DNA of 64,000 bases from Magicicada septendecula (lineage: Eukaryota > Arthropoda > Insecta > Hemiptera > Cicadidae), in the NCBI GenBank assembly GCA_034769895.1, contig JAWRYS010001461.1, positions 806,001 through 870,000 on the forward strand. Direction: 5' to 3'. The notes under the pieces were generated by a model. That model did not search any database and was not told the DNA's origin. It saw only the letters and a list, made by a program, of their open reading frames with translations. This document shows, in pieces, positions 51,335 through 63,017 of the stretch. Position numbers and translations under genes: made by a program. Each line of letters begins with the position of its first letter. Position 1 is the first letter of the stretch.

Positions 51335-51720
51335 AGCGACAAACACAATTCACGTTATCCCACAACTCACAACATAACCTTTGTATCGAAATAAGTGAAG
51401 ACAAAAATGAGGCAAAAATAGAGACAAGCACAATTCACGTTTTTTTCAAACTTGCAGCATAACCTCGACTTCCCAACGCGTTGAGAAAAATACGACAGAA
51501 AATAAACGATGAGCACGATTCACAAGTCTTTCCCCAATTACAACACAACATATTCTCAGCTTCCAAACACATGGTGCAAATAAAATGAAGATAAACAAGC
51601 GACGAGCACAATTCACGATTTCTTTAAAAACAATTCCAGAACAACCTTGACTTCCCAACACGTTGCGTAAAACACGAAGAAAATGCAACGAGCGCAATTC
51701 ATATGTTATTCCGTAACTAT
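51335..51720 (-). repeat. Subterminal repeats upstream of the hAT gene
   Basis: Five degenerate units 83-92 bp apart, each with a core like GACGAGCACAATTCAC (about 51338, 51421, 51509, 51601, 51686), several followed by CTTCCCAACACGTTG. They lie between the start codon and the element end, where hAT transposases are known to bind subterminal repeats. Confidence 0.7.
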
Positions 51721-52194
51721 AATATACAATCTCAGCTACGTAACTTGCATCCAACCACGCCAAGTCAGCGAAACAAAGAATACTTTAACCACGCTTCAAT
51801 CGGAGCGGCTTGCGAACCAACTCTACTAGTCGATCTCGCAACTCAAATATATCGATATAGAACAACTGCATTTCAGCCGGAAAGCATTGTATTCATATAG
51901 GAATGTATTCATGGTCGGAAACTGTAACGACCAGAAAATGCGATGTATCGAATACTCACAGGTCACACACATCGAGATAATATATTATATCGATGGTCAC
52001 ACAACATGTACCGGTAGCATGCGGAAGCTCGTTCTGGCGCGAATTTTGAAAATAAGGTCTTCGTACGTAAAATATCGTAGTTCATCCGTAAAACACACGC
52101 TATTCTGTAAATTTTACGGAAAAACCATAAAAGTTGGCAGGTATGGCTGTTCAATAAAATTCGTAAACATAACCTCTAATTTACTCAGTCAACA

Positions 52195-52663
52195 ATGGCG
52201 AGTCCACTTGATAATTGCACCGCGGAAGAACAACGTTCAGTGATTAGATTTTTAGTCGCAGAAGGTGTCAAACCTGCTGAAATTCATGAAAGGATGTTAA
52301 AAGTGTACGGAAATCATTGTTTGCACCATTCGAACATTTACAAATGGATAGAACAGTTTAAAAGTGGTTGTGCAACTGTCAGAGATGAGCAGCGGCGTGG
52401 CCGACTGGTCGAAGTTTCAACTCCCTCGCTTGAAACCCGCATTGACGCGCTTATTCGGGCTAACAGGCGTATAACTGTTGAAATAATTCCTGAAGAAGTC
52501 TCAGTAAGTGTTGGTACTGTCCATACAATTATTCAGTATAAGCTGTAATATAAGAAAACTTGCACGAGATGGGTGCCAAGACAACTTACGGAAGCCCACA
52601 AAGAAACCAGGCTTCAAATCTGTACAGTTGAAAGCACGTGGTTTAACTGAAAAAGAATCATTT
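52195..52663 (+). pseudogene. Mariner transposase, N-terminal half
   Basis: The start codon ATG at 52195 opens a frame of 117 residues with the paired-type helix-turn-helix region: AEEQRSVIRFLVAEGVKPAE, then HSNIYKWIEQFKSG, RRGRLVEVSTP and the linker GTVHTIIQ. A stop at 52546-52548 and a shift follow, but collinear mariner text continues (TRWVPRQLTEAHKETRLQIC, then LKARGLTEKESF) up to the insertion point at 52663. The N-terminal domain normally binds the element's TIRs. Its left neighbour is the hAT, inserted in the 5' untranslated part. Confidence 0.9.
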
Positions 52664-55600
52664 TTACTTCCATGTTCCTTAAGGAAATGGCAGTATGGTG
52701 ATGGCAAAAAAAACGTGTTCGAGATTATTGCAGATTCTGATTGTACTACACTCAAAACATGAAAAAAAGTCGTTTTTCAAAAAGTGTCTGTGTGTCTATG
52801 GATTTTTTTTCTATGGCAAACGATAACAGCCGCAAATTCAAACAGAATCAAATAATTTTTTCCATACAGCCCTGATTTGTAGAGTACTCACGACCTATTG
52901 TTTTTGGTGAAGATCGGTTGAGGGAAAGGGGTAGTTTACCTGCAACAGTTTTTTTTTAATCAAGGGTAATTGGGTTTTCTATGGCACAACGATAACAGCC
53001 GCAAATTCAAACAGAATCAATTACTCTTTTGCATACAGCCCTGAATTGTAGAGTTCTCACGACCTATTGTTTTTGGTGAAGATCGGTTAAGGGATAGGGG
53101 TAGTTTACCTGCAACGTTTTATGTTTTAACGAGGGTATTTTATATAGCAAACGATAACAGCCGCAAATTCATACAGAATCAAATAATGTTTTGCATAGAG
53201 CCCTAATCTGTAGAGTACTCAAGACCCATTGTTTTAGGTGAAGATCGGTTAAGGGAAAGGGGTAGTTTACCTGCAACGTTTTATGTTTTAAAAGGGTATT
53301 TTTTATGGCAAACGATAAGAGTCGCAAATTGAAACAGAATCAAATAACGTTTTGCATACAGCCCTGATTTGTAGAGTACTCAAGACCTATTGATTTTGGT
53401 GAAGATCGGTTAAGGGAAATGGGTGGTTTACCTGCAAAGGTTTTTTTTTAAACAAGGGTAATTTTTTTTCTATGGCAAACGATAACAGCCGCAAATTCAA
53501 ACAGAATCAACTACTCTTTTGCATACAGCCCTGAATTATAGAGTTCTCAAGACCTATTGGTTTTGGTGAAGATCGGTTAAGGGAAAGGGGTAGTTTACCT
53601 GCAACATTTTATATTTTAACAAGGGTATTTTTTTTGGCAAACGATAAAAGCCGCAAATGTAAACAGAATCAAATAATGTTTTGCATACAGCCCTGAGTTT
53701 TAGAGTGCTCAGGACCTATTGTTTTTGGTGAAGATCGGTTAAGGGAAAGGGGTAGTTTACCTGCAACATTTTATGTTTTAAAAGGGTATTTTCTATGGCA
53801 AACGATAAGAGCCGCAAATTCAAACAGAATCAAACAATTTCTTGCATACAGCCCCGATTTGTAGAGTACTCAAGATCTATTGTTTTTGGTGAAGATCGGT
53901 TAATGGAAAGGGGTAGTTTACCTGCAACGTTTTATGTTTTAAAAGGGTATTTTCTGTGGCAAACGATAAGAGTCGCAAATTCAAACAAAATCAAATACTT
54001 TTTTGCATACAGCTCTGATTTGTAGAGTACTCAAGAATTGTTGTTTTTGGTGAAGATCGGTTAACGGGAAGGGGTAGTTTACCGGCAACGTTTTTCTTAT
54101 CAAGGGTAATTTTTACTTCCATATTCCTTAAGGAATGGAAGTATGGTGATGGCAAAAAAAATCGTGTTCGAGATTATTGCAGATTCTGATTCTACTACAC
54201 TCAAAACATGAAAAAAAGTCGTTTTCCGAAAAGTGTCTGTGTGTGTGTCTGTCTGTCTGTAGATTTTTTTTCTATGGCAAACGATAACTGCCGCAAATTC
54301 AAACAGAATCAAATAATTTTTTGCATACAGCCCTGATTTGCAGAGTACTCGCGACCTATTGTTTTTGGTGAAGATCGGTTGAGGGAAAGGGGTAGTTTAC
54401 CTGCAACGGTTTTTTTTTAGCAAGGGTAATTTTGTTTGTTTGGCAAACGATAACAGCCGCAAATTCCAACAGAATCAAATAATGTTTCGCATACAGGCCT
54501 AAATTGTAGAGTTCTCAAGATCTGTTGATTTTGGTGAAGATCGGTTAAGGGAAAGGGGTAGTTTACCTGTAACGTTTTATGTTTTAACAAGGGTATTTCC
54601 TATGGCAAACGATAACAGCCGCAAATTCAAACAGAATCAAAAGATTATTTGCATACAGCCCTGATTTGTAGAGTACTCAAAACCTATTGTTTTTGGTGAA
54701 GATCGGTTAAGGGGAAGGGGTAGTTTACCTGCAACTTTTTTTATCAAGCGTATTTTCTATGGCAAACGATAACAGCCGCAAATTCAAACAGAATCAAATA
54801 ATTTTTTGCATACGTCCCTGAATTGTAGAGGTCTCAATGACTTTCGATTTTGGTGAAGATCGGTTAACGGGAAGGGGTAGTTTACCTGCAACCTTTTACG
54901 TTTTAACAAGAGTAAAGTACTTGAAAATTTATTTAAACTTTTTGAAACAATGGTAATTGTTAAAAATAAAATAATTTTGTTGCCAGGCAATAAAATTATA
55001 ATTTTTTCATTTTAATGTAATATAATATTTTTCATTTAATACAGCAATAAAAAGGCAGGTAAGACACAGCCTGGCTGTTTGGCTGAAAATGATTTTAAGT
55101 ATAAATCTTAGAATATGGAAGTCATGTATGGTTCTCCATACCGATATTTACTTCTATGTTCCTTAAGGAAATGGAAGTATGGTGATGGCAAAACAAATCG
55201 TGTTCGAGATTAATGCAGATTCTGATTGTACGACACTCAAAACATGAAAAAGTCATTTTTCAAAAAGTGTGTGTGTGTGTGTGTCTGGTTTTTGTGTCTG
55301 TGTCTATCTATAGATTTTCTTCTATGGCAAACGATAACAGCCGCAAATTCAAACAGAATCAAATAATTTTTTGCATACATCCCTGATTTGTAGAGTTCTC
55401 AAGACCTATTGGTTTTTGTGAAGATCAGTTAAGGGAAAGGGGTAGTTTACCTGCTACATTTTATATTTTAACAAGGGTATTTTCTATGGCAAACGATAAA
55501 AGCCGCAAATGTGAACAGAATCAAAAAAATGTTTTGCATACAGCCCTGAATTGTAGAGTACTCAAGATCTGTTGTTTTTGGTTAAGATCGGTTAAGGGAA

Positions 55601-57408
55601 AGGGGTAGTTTACCAGCAACGTTTTATGTTTTAAAAGGGTATTTTTTATGGCAAACGATAAAAGCCGCAAATTTAAACAGAATCACATAATTGTTTGCAT
55701 ACAGCCCTGAATTGTAGAGTTCTCAGGACATTTTGTTTTTGGTGAAGATCAGTTAAGGGAAAGGGGTAGTTTACCAGCAACGTTTTATGTTTTAAAAGGG
55801 TATTTTCTATGGCAAACGATAAAAGCCGCAAATGTAAACAGATTCAAATAATGTTTTGCATACAGCCCTGAATTGTAGAGTACTCAAGATCTGTTGTTTT
55901 TGGTGAAGATCGGTTAAGGGAAAGGGGTAGTTTACCGGCAACATTTTATATTTTAACACGGGTATTTTTTTATGGCAAACGATAAAAGCCGCAAATTTAA
56001 ACAGAATCACATAATTGTTTGCATACAGCCCTGAATTGTAGAGTTCTCAGGACCTTTTGTTTTTGGTGAAGATCAGTTAAGGGAAAGGGGTAGTTTACCA
56101 GCAACGTTTTATGTTTTAAAAGGGTATTTTCTATGGCAAACGATAAAAGCCGCAAATGTAAACAGAATCAAATAATGTTTTGCATACAGCCCTGAATTGT
56201 ACAGTTCTCAGGACTTATTGTTTTTGGTGAAGATCGGTTCATGGAAAGGGGTAGTTTACCTGCAACGTTTTATGTTTTAAAAGGGTATTTTCTATGGCAA
56301 ACGATAAGAGTCGCAAATTCAAACAAAATCAAATAACTTTTTGCATACAGCTCTGACTTGTAGAGTACTCAAGACCTATTGTTTTTGGTGAAGATCGGTT
56401 AATGGGAAGGGGTAGTTTACCAGCAACGTTTTTCTTATCAAGGGTAATTTTTTTCTATGGCAAACGATAACAGCCGCAAATTCAAACAGAATAAAATAAT
56501 GTTTTCCATACAGCCCTGAATTGTAGAGTTCTCAAGACCTGCTGGTTTTGGTGTAGATCGGTTAAGGGAATAGGGTAGTTTACCTGCAACATTTTACGTT
56601 TTAACAAGGGTAATGTTTTCTATGATGAATGATATCTGCCATAAATTCAAACCGAATCAACTACTCTTTTGCATACCTTTTTGAGTTATACAGAACTCAA
56701 GGTCTGTTGATTTTGTTGAAGATCGGTTAAGGGAAAGGGGTAGTTTACCTGCACGTTTTATATTTTAACAAGAGAAATGTTTCCATGACGAACGATAACT
56801 GCCGCACATTCAAACAGAATCAAATATTTTTTTGCATGCATCCCTGCATTGTAGAGACTGAAGGTCTATTGATTTTGGTGAAGATCGGTTAAGAGATAGG
56901 GGTACTTTACCTGCAACATTTTATGTTTTAACAAGAGTAAAGTACTTAATTTTGATAAATAAAGTATCCTGATAAGAAGCTCATAATAATCCACTGTAGA
57001 AACGTGGATGAAATATCTATAAATGAAGAGGTTAGGTGAACGGGGTGGGGGTAATTTTCTATAAATGAAAATTATAGTTGAAGGGAGAGGGGAGAATTTT
57101 GTATATGTGTACTACGTTATCAGCAACAAAGAAGTAGTTCTTTGTTAAAATTCCTTCCCGGGCTGTTTAGCTTTAGTCCAATGTTTTCTGAAAAACCAGA
57201 CTTTTCGGCAGTGCCATCGACTGCCATCATCAGTGAAAATCTAGTGTGAAACGTGAGGTGGTATACGTTAGTGACCACAGTACAGTACTGTGGTTAAGGC
57301 TGAAGCAATAAGTAGAAAGTAGTTTCTATAGAAATATTTCATTTCGAATATGATTTTAAATATAAGTCTTAGAACATGGAAGTCATATATGGTTCTCCAT
57401 ACCGATAT
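52664..57408 (-). mobile_element. Helentron/DINE-1-like element, copy H5
   Basis: Inverted copy reading TTACTTCC at 52664 to CCGATAT at 57408. Further internal ends at about 54114-54145 and at 55135-55170 show at least three fused units, one of each 5'-module type. Removing it rejoins the mariner frame as KESF-FEIVITCDETW. Confidence 0.85.
57196..57241 (-). ncRNA. Hammerhead motif in H5
   Basis: On the minus strand CTGATGA (57227-57233), 6-bp helix II GGCAGT/ACTGCC, GAAAA ending near 57202. Same variant base after GAAA as in the H4 second and third modules. Confidence 0.6.
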
Positions 57409-57600
57409 TTTGAAATAGTTATTACGTGTGATGAAACCTGGATCCACCATTTTCAGCCGGAATCGAAAAGGCAAAGCCTTGAATGGAAGCACACCAGCTC
57501 TCCCATTCATAAAAAATTCAAGACGCAGCAATCAGCTAGAAATTTGAAAAACGATGGGGTAAGTGTATTACAGTTCAGGGGGGGGGGAGGATTATGTTGA
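57409..57600 (+). pseudogene. Mariner transposase, start of catalytic domain
   Basis: Resumes on the far side of the Helentron-like insertion as FEIVITCDETWIHHFQPESK, with the first catalytic aspartate in CDETW, then RQSLEWKHTSSPIHKKFKTQ. After KNDGVSVLQF the sequence passes a poly-G run into the 3' untranslated end, so the second and third catalytic aspartates are missing. A duplicate of this piece lies at 59975-60170. Confidence 0.88.
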
Positions 57601-58612
57601 AAAGTAACCATCACTTTGTATTGATTCAATAAACGAGTTTTAAGCTAGAGCAATTTGTCTCATTACTTATTGAATGAGCCTCATATAAACAAACTAACTT
57701 TTATACCATTTACTACAAATGAATTCTATTTACATAGTAATAAATTTTCACATTAATCCACTCACTAACAAACATTTGTTTAATATTAAAAAATGGAACA
57801 ATGATCTCAAACAACAAAAATTAAAAAAGGGCAACCAACCAAGCAACAAGTACTAATGAACATATTGCAAACAGAGAATTTTGAAATATACAGACATATA
57901 TAACCAAAAGTACGACAATTACTTGTTCATAATTAATAAAATTACTAGTTAATGTACCTATTAACTGAGAAAAATGCATAACACATAAATAAAACCCAAA
58001 AAATAAATGTTAGCACTCAATGAATAGATACAGCTATATTATTAATCTTATTAAGAAAGTTCAATATTAAGTCATCACTAACAACTAAATTATTAATATC
58101 TTATCACATCTTGCAGTGGTATATGATTCCCCCTACATGATGCGAACTTAATAAGTTACAATAAAGCATGTGTTATCATTTTTACAATTTATGATTGTGA
58201 ATTAGACACATACTATCTTGTATATTTGATAACGTTATCTTTAATTATACTTTACTATAAGAAGCACAAGGGACAAAACATTATAAGACCTAAAATATCT
58301 TAAAACCATTGGAAATGTGGTAAATACTGCTTAATGAGCTAAAACCATTTAAAATTATGTTGGATTATGAAAATTATGCACAAACAAACACTGATATGCC
58401 TCAACGTATGACAAACTGGGAAATGATTTTTAGTCTTTCCTGGCACTAACAATCTTTCATATTTTCAATTAAAAGCCAGCTTTATCTTTATATTAAATGA
58501 AGATCACACCACAGTTATAATTACACATTTCATGTAAACAACTGCTTGATTATTGACATAAGTTTACTAACAAAACGATATTTAAAACGCTATTATAAAC
58601 ATCTGATAACTG

Positions 58613-59851
58613 AAAACATCGCGGTTAGTGAATCCGCGGTTGGTGAAGTTAACTTTATATGGGAAAAGTAAGGTTAGGGGAATCTGAAACAAAGCCAGAA
58701 ATATAAAATACTGTACAACTCTTAATTATACGAGGTGTGTTCATAAAAAGACCAAACGTTTTGAGTAAAACATCAACCCGCACAAACGACGCGCCAGGAC
58801 TTTGCGCGCACTTAGCGATAGTTTTTGACAACAAACTGCCACTTATTGTGTTCCGCTATTAGCAGTAGTCTTTGAGGTATATCACATTGAGTGATATACC
58901 GCTGCACACGCTGGCCGGCGGATTAGTGACAAAGCGATTAAGAAAGACCGCGAGAACAACGTGTGCATATGAAATTTTGCAGCAAAACTAGGTTAAAACT
59001 TTTCTGAGACATTCTGGTTTTCAATTAAGCATACGCGGAAGCCTGCATGAGGCGAACGATTAGTTTAAGAATTTTTAAAGAGGGAAAAACAATGGTTGGT
59101 GCAGATCAAAGCGATATCGAAGATCATGGGAAGAGAGCTCATGATGTGGTAATTGCAAATCATTGTTTAAATGCGGATACTTTCTGACAGAATCCATTTA
59201 AGATCGTAAAATTAAATTTTGATAGAAAAATTTAAATGTATCGTACCACTGAAAAATTCTTACTGTGTTTGTTGACGATGATCAGAAAGAGACCCCGTTT
59301 TGAAATCGGTAACAACTGCGTACCAATGCAAATGGTAATGAAATCTTTGGAACACAATGGAAATAGCTCTGTAAAGATTTTACATTATTGTTCTTATAGT
59401 TGACTCATTGACAGCCATTAACCTGGCCACAGATGCAGCGCTCTCGTCGCGCCCTAACCTGTTCAAAACATCGAGCTTTTTCTCCAGCGAAAGTACATTC
59501 CTAGCCCTTTTGGCTAGCTTATCACCGCCAATTATGTTTTCCGAACGTTTGGATCACATTATGACGAACGGATAGTTTATAAAAGAGTAAATTAACACTT
59601 AGATAATAAGAACAACGCACACTAAAAACTAAAGAACACGCAATACGTCATGGCAGAAGAGCAACGCGCGACTGACTGACTTCAATACGATTTGAAGGGA
59701 TATGTGTGCACGAAGCGCTGCCTAGCGGATGCTGCTACAAACCGCGTATAAGCGAATTTCAGCCCCGCGGTTGGAAACTACTGCGCATTTATAAAACCGC
59801 GTATAAATGAATTCCGCGGTTGGAGAACCCGCGGTTGGCGAGGGATTACTG
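58613..59851 (-). mobile_element. pogo/Tigger-type relic with an inner mariner-like end
   Basis: The right end reads inward CAGTAATCCCTCGCCAACCG, repeats CCGCGGTTGG-type motifs, and is followed by TA at 59852-59853. The left end shows only related GCGGTTAGTGAATCCGCGG, so it is decayed or truncated. Near 58735 there is a mariner-like end CGAGGTGTGTTCATAAAAAG after TA, suggesting a second small insertion. Confidence 0.7.
59380..59553 (-). pseudogene. pogo/Tigger transposase N-terminal fragment
   Basis: Open codons give SKRSENIIGGDKLAKRARNV then LSLEKKLDVLNRLGRDESAA and SVARLMAVNESTIRTIM. This is the psq/CENP-B-type helix-turn-helix of Tigger transposases (K-x-LSLEEKLxVL...S...IAR...V..STIR). 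It stops after TIM. The rest of the protein is not visible in this copy. It matches the flanking Tigger ends in orientation. Confidence 0.75.
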
Positions 59852-61178
59852 TACTGTGGTTAAGGCTGAAGCAATAAGTAGAAAGTAGTTTCTATAGAAA
59901 TATTTCATTTCGAATATGATTTTAAATATAAGTCTTAGAACATGGAAGTCATATATGGTTCCCCATACCGATATTTTGAAATAGTTATTACGTGTGATGA
60001 AACCTGGCTCCACCATTTTCAGCCGGAATCGAAAAGGCAAAGCCTTGAATGGAAGCACACCAGCTCTCCCATTCATAAAAAATTCAAGACGCAGCCATCA
60101 GCTAGAAATTTGAAAAACGATGGGGTAAGTGTATTACAGTTCAGGGGGGGGGGGAGGATTATGTTGAAAAGTAACCATCACTTTGTATTGATTCAATAAA
60201 CGAGTTTTAAGCTAGAGCAATTTGTCTCATTACTTATTGAATGACCCTCATATAAACAAACTAACTTTTATACCATTTACTACAAATGAATTCTATTTAC
60301 ATAGTAATAAATTTTCACATTAATCCACTCACTAACAAACATTTGTTTAATATTAAAAAATGGAACAATGATCTCAAACAACAAAAATTAAAAAAGGGCA
60401 ACCAACCAAGCAACAAGTACTAATGAACATATTGCAAACAGAGAATTTTGAAATATACAGACATATATAACCAAAAGTACGACAATTACTTGTTCATAAT
60501 TAATAAAATTACTAGTTAATGTACCTATTAACTGAGAAAAATGCATAACACATAAATAAAACCCAAAAAATAAATGTTAGCACTCAATGAATAGATACAG
60601 CTATATTATTAATCTTATTAAGAAAGTTCAATATTAAGTCATCACTAACAACTAAATTATTAATATCTTATCACATCTTGCAGTGGTATATGATTCCCCC
60701 TACATGATGCGAACTTAATAAGTTACAATAAAGCATGTGTTATCATTTTTACAATTTATGATTGTGAATTAGACACATACTATCTTGTATATTTGATAAC
60801 GTTATCTTTAATTATACTTTACTATAAGAAGCACAAGGGACAAAACATTATAAGACCTAAAATATCTTAAAACCATTGGAAATGTGGTAAATACTGCTTA
60901 ATGAGCTAAAACCATTTAAAATTATGTTGGATTATGAAAATTATGCACAAACAAACACTGATATGCCTCAACGTATGACAAACTGGGAAATGATTTTTAG
61001 TCTTTCCTGGCACTAACAATCTTTCATATTTTCAATTAAAAGCCAGCTTTATCTTTATATTAAATGAAGATCACACCACAGTTATAATTACACATTTCAT
61101 GTAAACAACTGCTTGATTATTGACATAAGTTTACTAACAAAACGATATTTAAAACGCTATTATAAACATCTGATAACT

Positions 61179-61768
61179 GAAAATACGACAATGGTCGCAT
61201 AATACACAATAATCAAAATAACTGTATGGTTTCTTTTAGTTCTAAGTTTTTCTAAGCTGCTGTATGAAATTAAACGCCTACCTCAACAAAGTTCATCAGT
61301 ATTATTTGGACACCAACAAGGAACAATTCTGGCACTACTTAACATAACCCCACAGCACCGTATATAAATAAAATTATTGCATTTACATAACGCCTAAGCA
61401 TAGGTTAGGCTCTTAGGGTTATGATGTCTAAAGTATTAGGTAATCTGACAACAGTTGTGTAAAAAAACTATTGGGTGAAACATATTTATGCCTACAAATA
61501 TAAAAAAAGTTGTAGAAATTTAAGGAACATGTTTCACGTACACGAGAAAAAAATACTTTCACAAAAACCGTACTCAATCTATTATAAAAATGTCCTCGTC
61601 TTAAGTATTTATGTAAAACATAACTCAAGAGCCCTTCAAATGCATATGCCCAAAAGCCTTTCTTCTGAGGAACTACAGTATCCAACGTTCGTAAACAATC
61701 AAAGGATAAGTTCTGCATTAGTAATAACATACTTTAACACGCTCAGCTTTAATTAATAATATCATTAC
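61179..61768 (-). other. Start of striatin intron 1
   Basis: AT-rich sequence directly downstream of the splice donor (GTAATG, GT at 61768-61767). Open frames on both strands here are without recognisable domains. Confidence 0.65.
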
Positions 61769-62005
61769 CTGCAGTTCTGCTCTATCGACTTCCCACTGAG
61801 ATCTTTCCATCTCGAACCGTGCCCATTCGTGCTGAATGAAATGCAGAATTCCAGGTATTGAATACTGAATTCGTTGACTACCTTCATCACCTTGTTTATT
61901 ACCAACGTTTATTCCACCACTCGATGTTCCTAACTGTCCGTTATGATTTTGTGATGGAGAAGTATCTTCCATTGTGGGCCCACCGGACTGAACAGGAATC
62001 TTCAT
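61769..62005 (-). CDS. Strn: Striatin, first coding exon
   Basis: Seventy-nine codons. Residues 47-79 read QYSIPGILHFIQHEWARFEM then ERSQWEVDRAELQ, which is the hallmark N-terminal block of striatins (Drosophila Cka), including the aromatic caveolin-binding-like stretch F56-F64 and the start of the coiled coil. Striatin is the scaffold and PP2A regulatory subunit of the STRIPAK complex, which tunes Hippo, JNK and Ras signalling from cytoplasm and membranes. The residues before it are low-complexity (GQLGTSSGGINVGNKQGDEG), as is usual. The exon ends CAG|GTAATG, a phase-0 donor; open codons past it are intronic. I chose ATG at 62003-62005; the ATG of MEDTSPSQ (residue 12, 61970-61972) better matches insect starts as I remember them and may be the real one. 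The coiled-coil remainder and WD40 repeats must lie in exons outside this window or unrecognised. Confidence 0.88.
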
Positions 62006-62019
62006 GACATGGCCGCCAT
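62002..62019 (-). promoter_or_regulatory. Upstream ORF overlapping the striatin start
   Basis: ATG GCG GCC ATG TCA TGA on the minus strand: a five-codon reading frame whose stop overlaps the next ATG as ATGA. It sits in a TAATGGCGGCCATG context that also holds two GCCAT (Pho/YY1-type) cores. It is known that short upstream frames of this kind lower or redirect initiation; a role here is inference. Confidence 0.55.
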
Positions 62020-62945
62020 TACAGCAACATTAGGAGCTTTAAAAAACTACTGAAGTCAAAATAAACAATCCTTTCGTGCACTGATTAAATTATGAATCTC
62101 CCAAACACCTCTCAATATAATTTTAATTTTCATATCGTAATGTGATTGTGTAATATATTATAATGAAGAACTGATTTAAATTAAATTTTACACTCGCGTA
62201 AGATCTCATCAATATCAATTACTCAAACGTAGTAGATCTGGTACTTGAGCAGGAAGTAAATCACTGTACAATCGAAACGAAAATATTTGATACGAAAGTA
62301 GACCAATAAACTGTTTTTTCAAACATGCTTTGAATAAACAATTATGACAATGTTGAGTCAGAAATTGAATCATGTTTTGTCAGACACATGGTGACGTTTT
62401 AATAAGTAACATTTTACTTCATCGAAAATTTACAACCCTTCTAGCCATTAGTTTTTTCGCCTGTACTACACATTTACTTAAGTATGGGTAAATAACTATT
62501 TTATGCCTATGCAAAAAACAATGTCTATTTGCATCAATAACTTTTATACTGTTAAACCAGACATTAAAATGTATTAAATACAATTGTCTTTGTTACTACC
62601 CAGTACTTTTAAACTCATATTAATTTGAATTAGGTAAATAAAATTAACTTTCAACAAATATTACCAAATAAGGCACTAGTCTGCACATAACTTCAACACT
62701 AAAAGACTTCAAATTTTAAACATTTAAGTCATCAATCTCAGTACAAATTTTAATTAGAATCTATCTTGTGTTAAATTTTAATGTGGGATCAACTCATTTT
62801 GAGTGAATACAATTTCTCTATAATTTGCGGTGTATATGGGACCACCTTTTTTGAAAGTATACTGGACCTACATTTTGAATGTGACTTCAGAGAACTATAC
62901 AGAAATTTATATACTAAGTAAGAATAAGTTACCATTTGATGGCCT
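62020..62945. other. 5' flank of striatin
   Basis: AT-rich. It should contain the promoter and 5' untranslated region, but no TATA box or initiator can be singled out. No gene recognised. Confidence 0.5.
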
Positions 62946-63017
62946 GTAATAAACATTCTTGGATTTCGTTGTCCATGATGTGTTCGTTACTTAACTAAAT
63001 ATAATTGTTATAATTTG

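Larger units (their letters stand above)
48804..52145 (-). mobile_element. hAT-type transposon with 6-bp target duplication
   Basis: Ends CATACCTGCCAACTTT at 48804 and the inverse ending GTTGGCAGGTATG at 52145. The direct repeat GCTGTT flanks both (48798-48803, 52146-52151). The gene is on the minus strand, with its 5' region rich in subterminal repeats. 3.34 kb. Confidence 0.85.
48684..57683 (+). mobile_element. Mariner element split by a hAT and a Helentron-like copy
   Basis: TA-flanked ends: CGAGGGTCATTCAATAAGTA at 48684 and the inverse (TACTTATTGAATGAGCCTCA) ending 57683. About 0.9 kb is mariner, in three pieces: 48684-48803, 52146-52663 and 57409-57683. The catalytic C-terminal half is deleted: coding sequence jumps at about 57545 to the 3' untranslated end. 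Confidence 0.88.
57286..61178. repeat. 1.33-kb direct duplication on both sides of a Tigger relic
   Basis: 57286-58612 and 59852-61178 are nearly identical: the H5 5' end, the mariner 3' piece, then about 0.93 kb of AT-rich single-copy-like DNA. Only a handful of substitutions and a poly-G length difference were seen. The intervening 58613-59851 is a different element. Confidence 0.92.

Noticed and set aside
57286-61178. Direct repeats of 1.33 kb as LTRs of a retroelement
   Set aside because: They contain a mariner end and Helentron-like DNA, lack LTR termini, and enclose a pogo/Tigger relic with its own end and TA.
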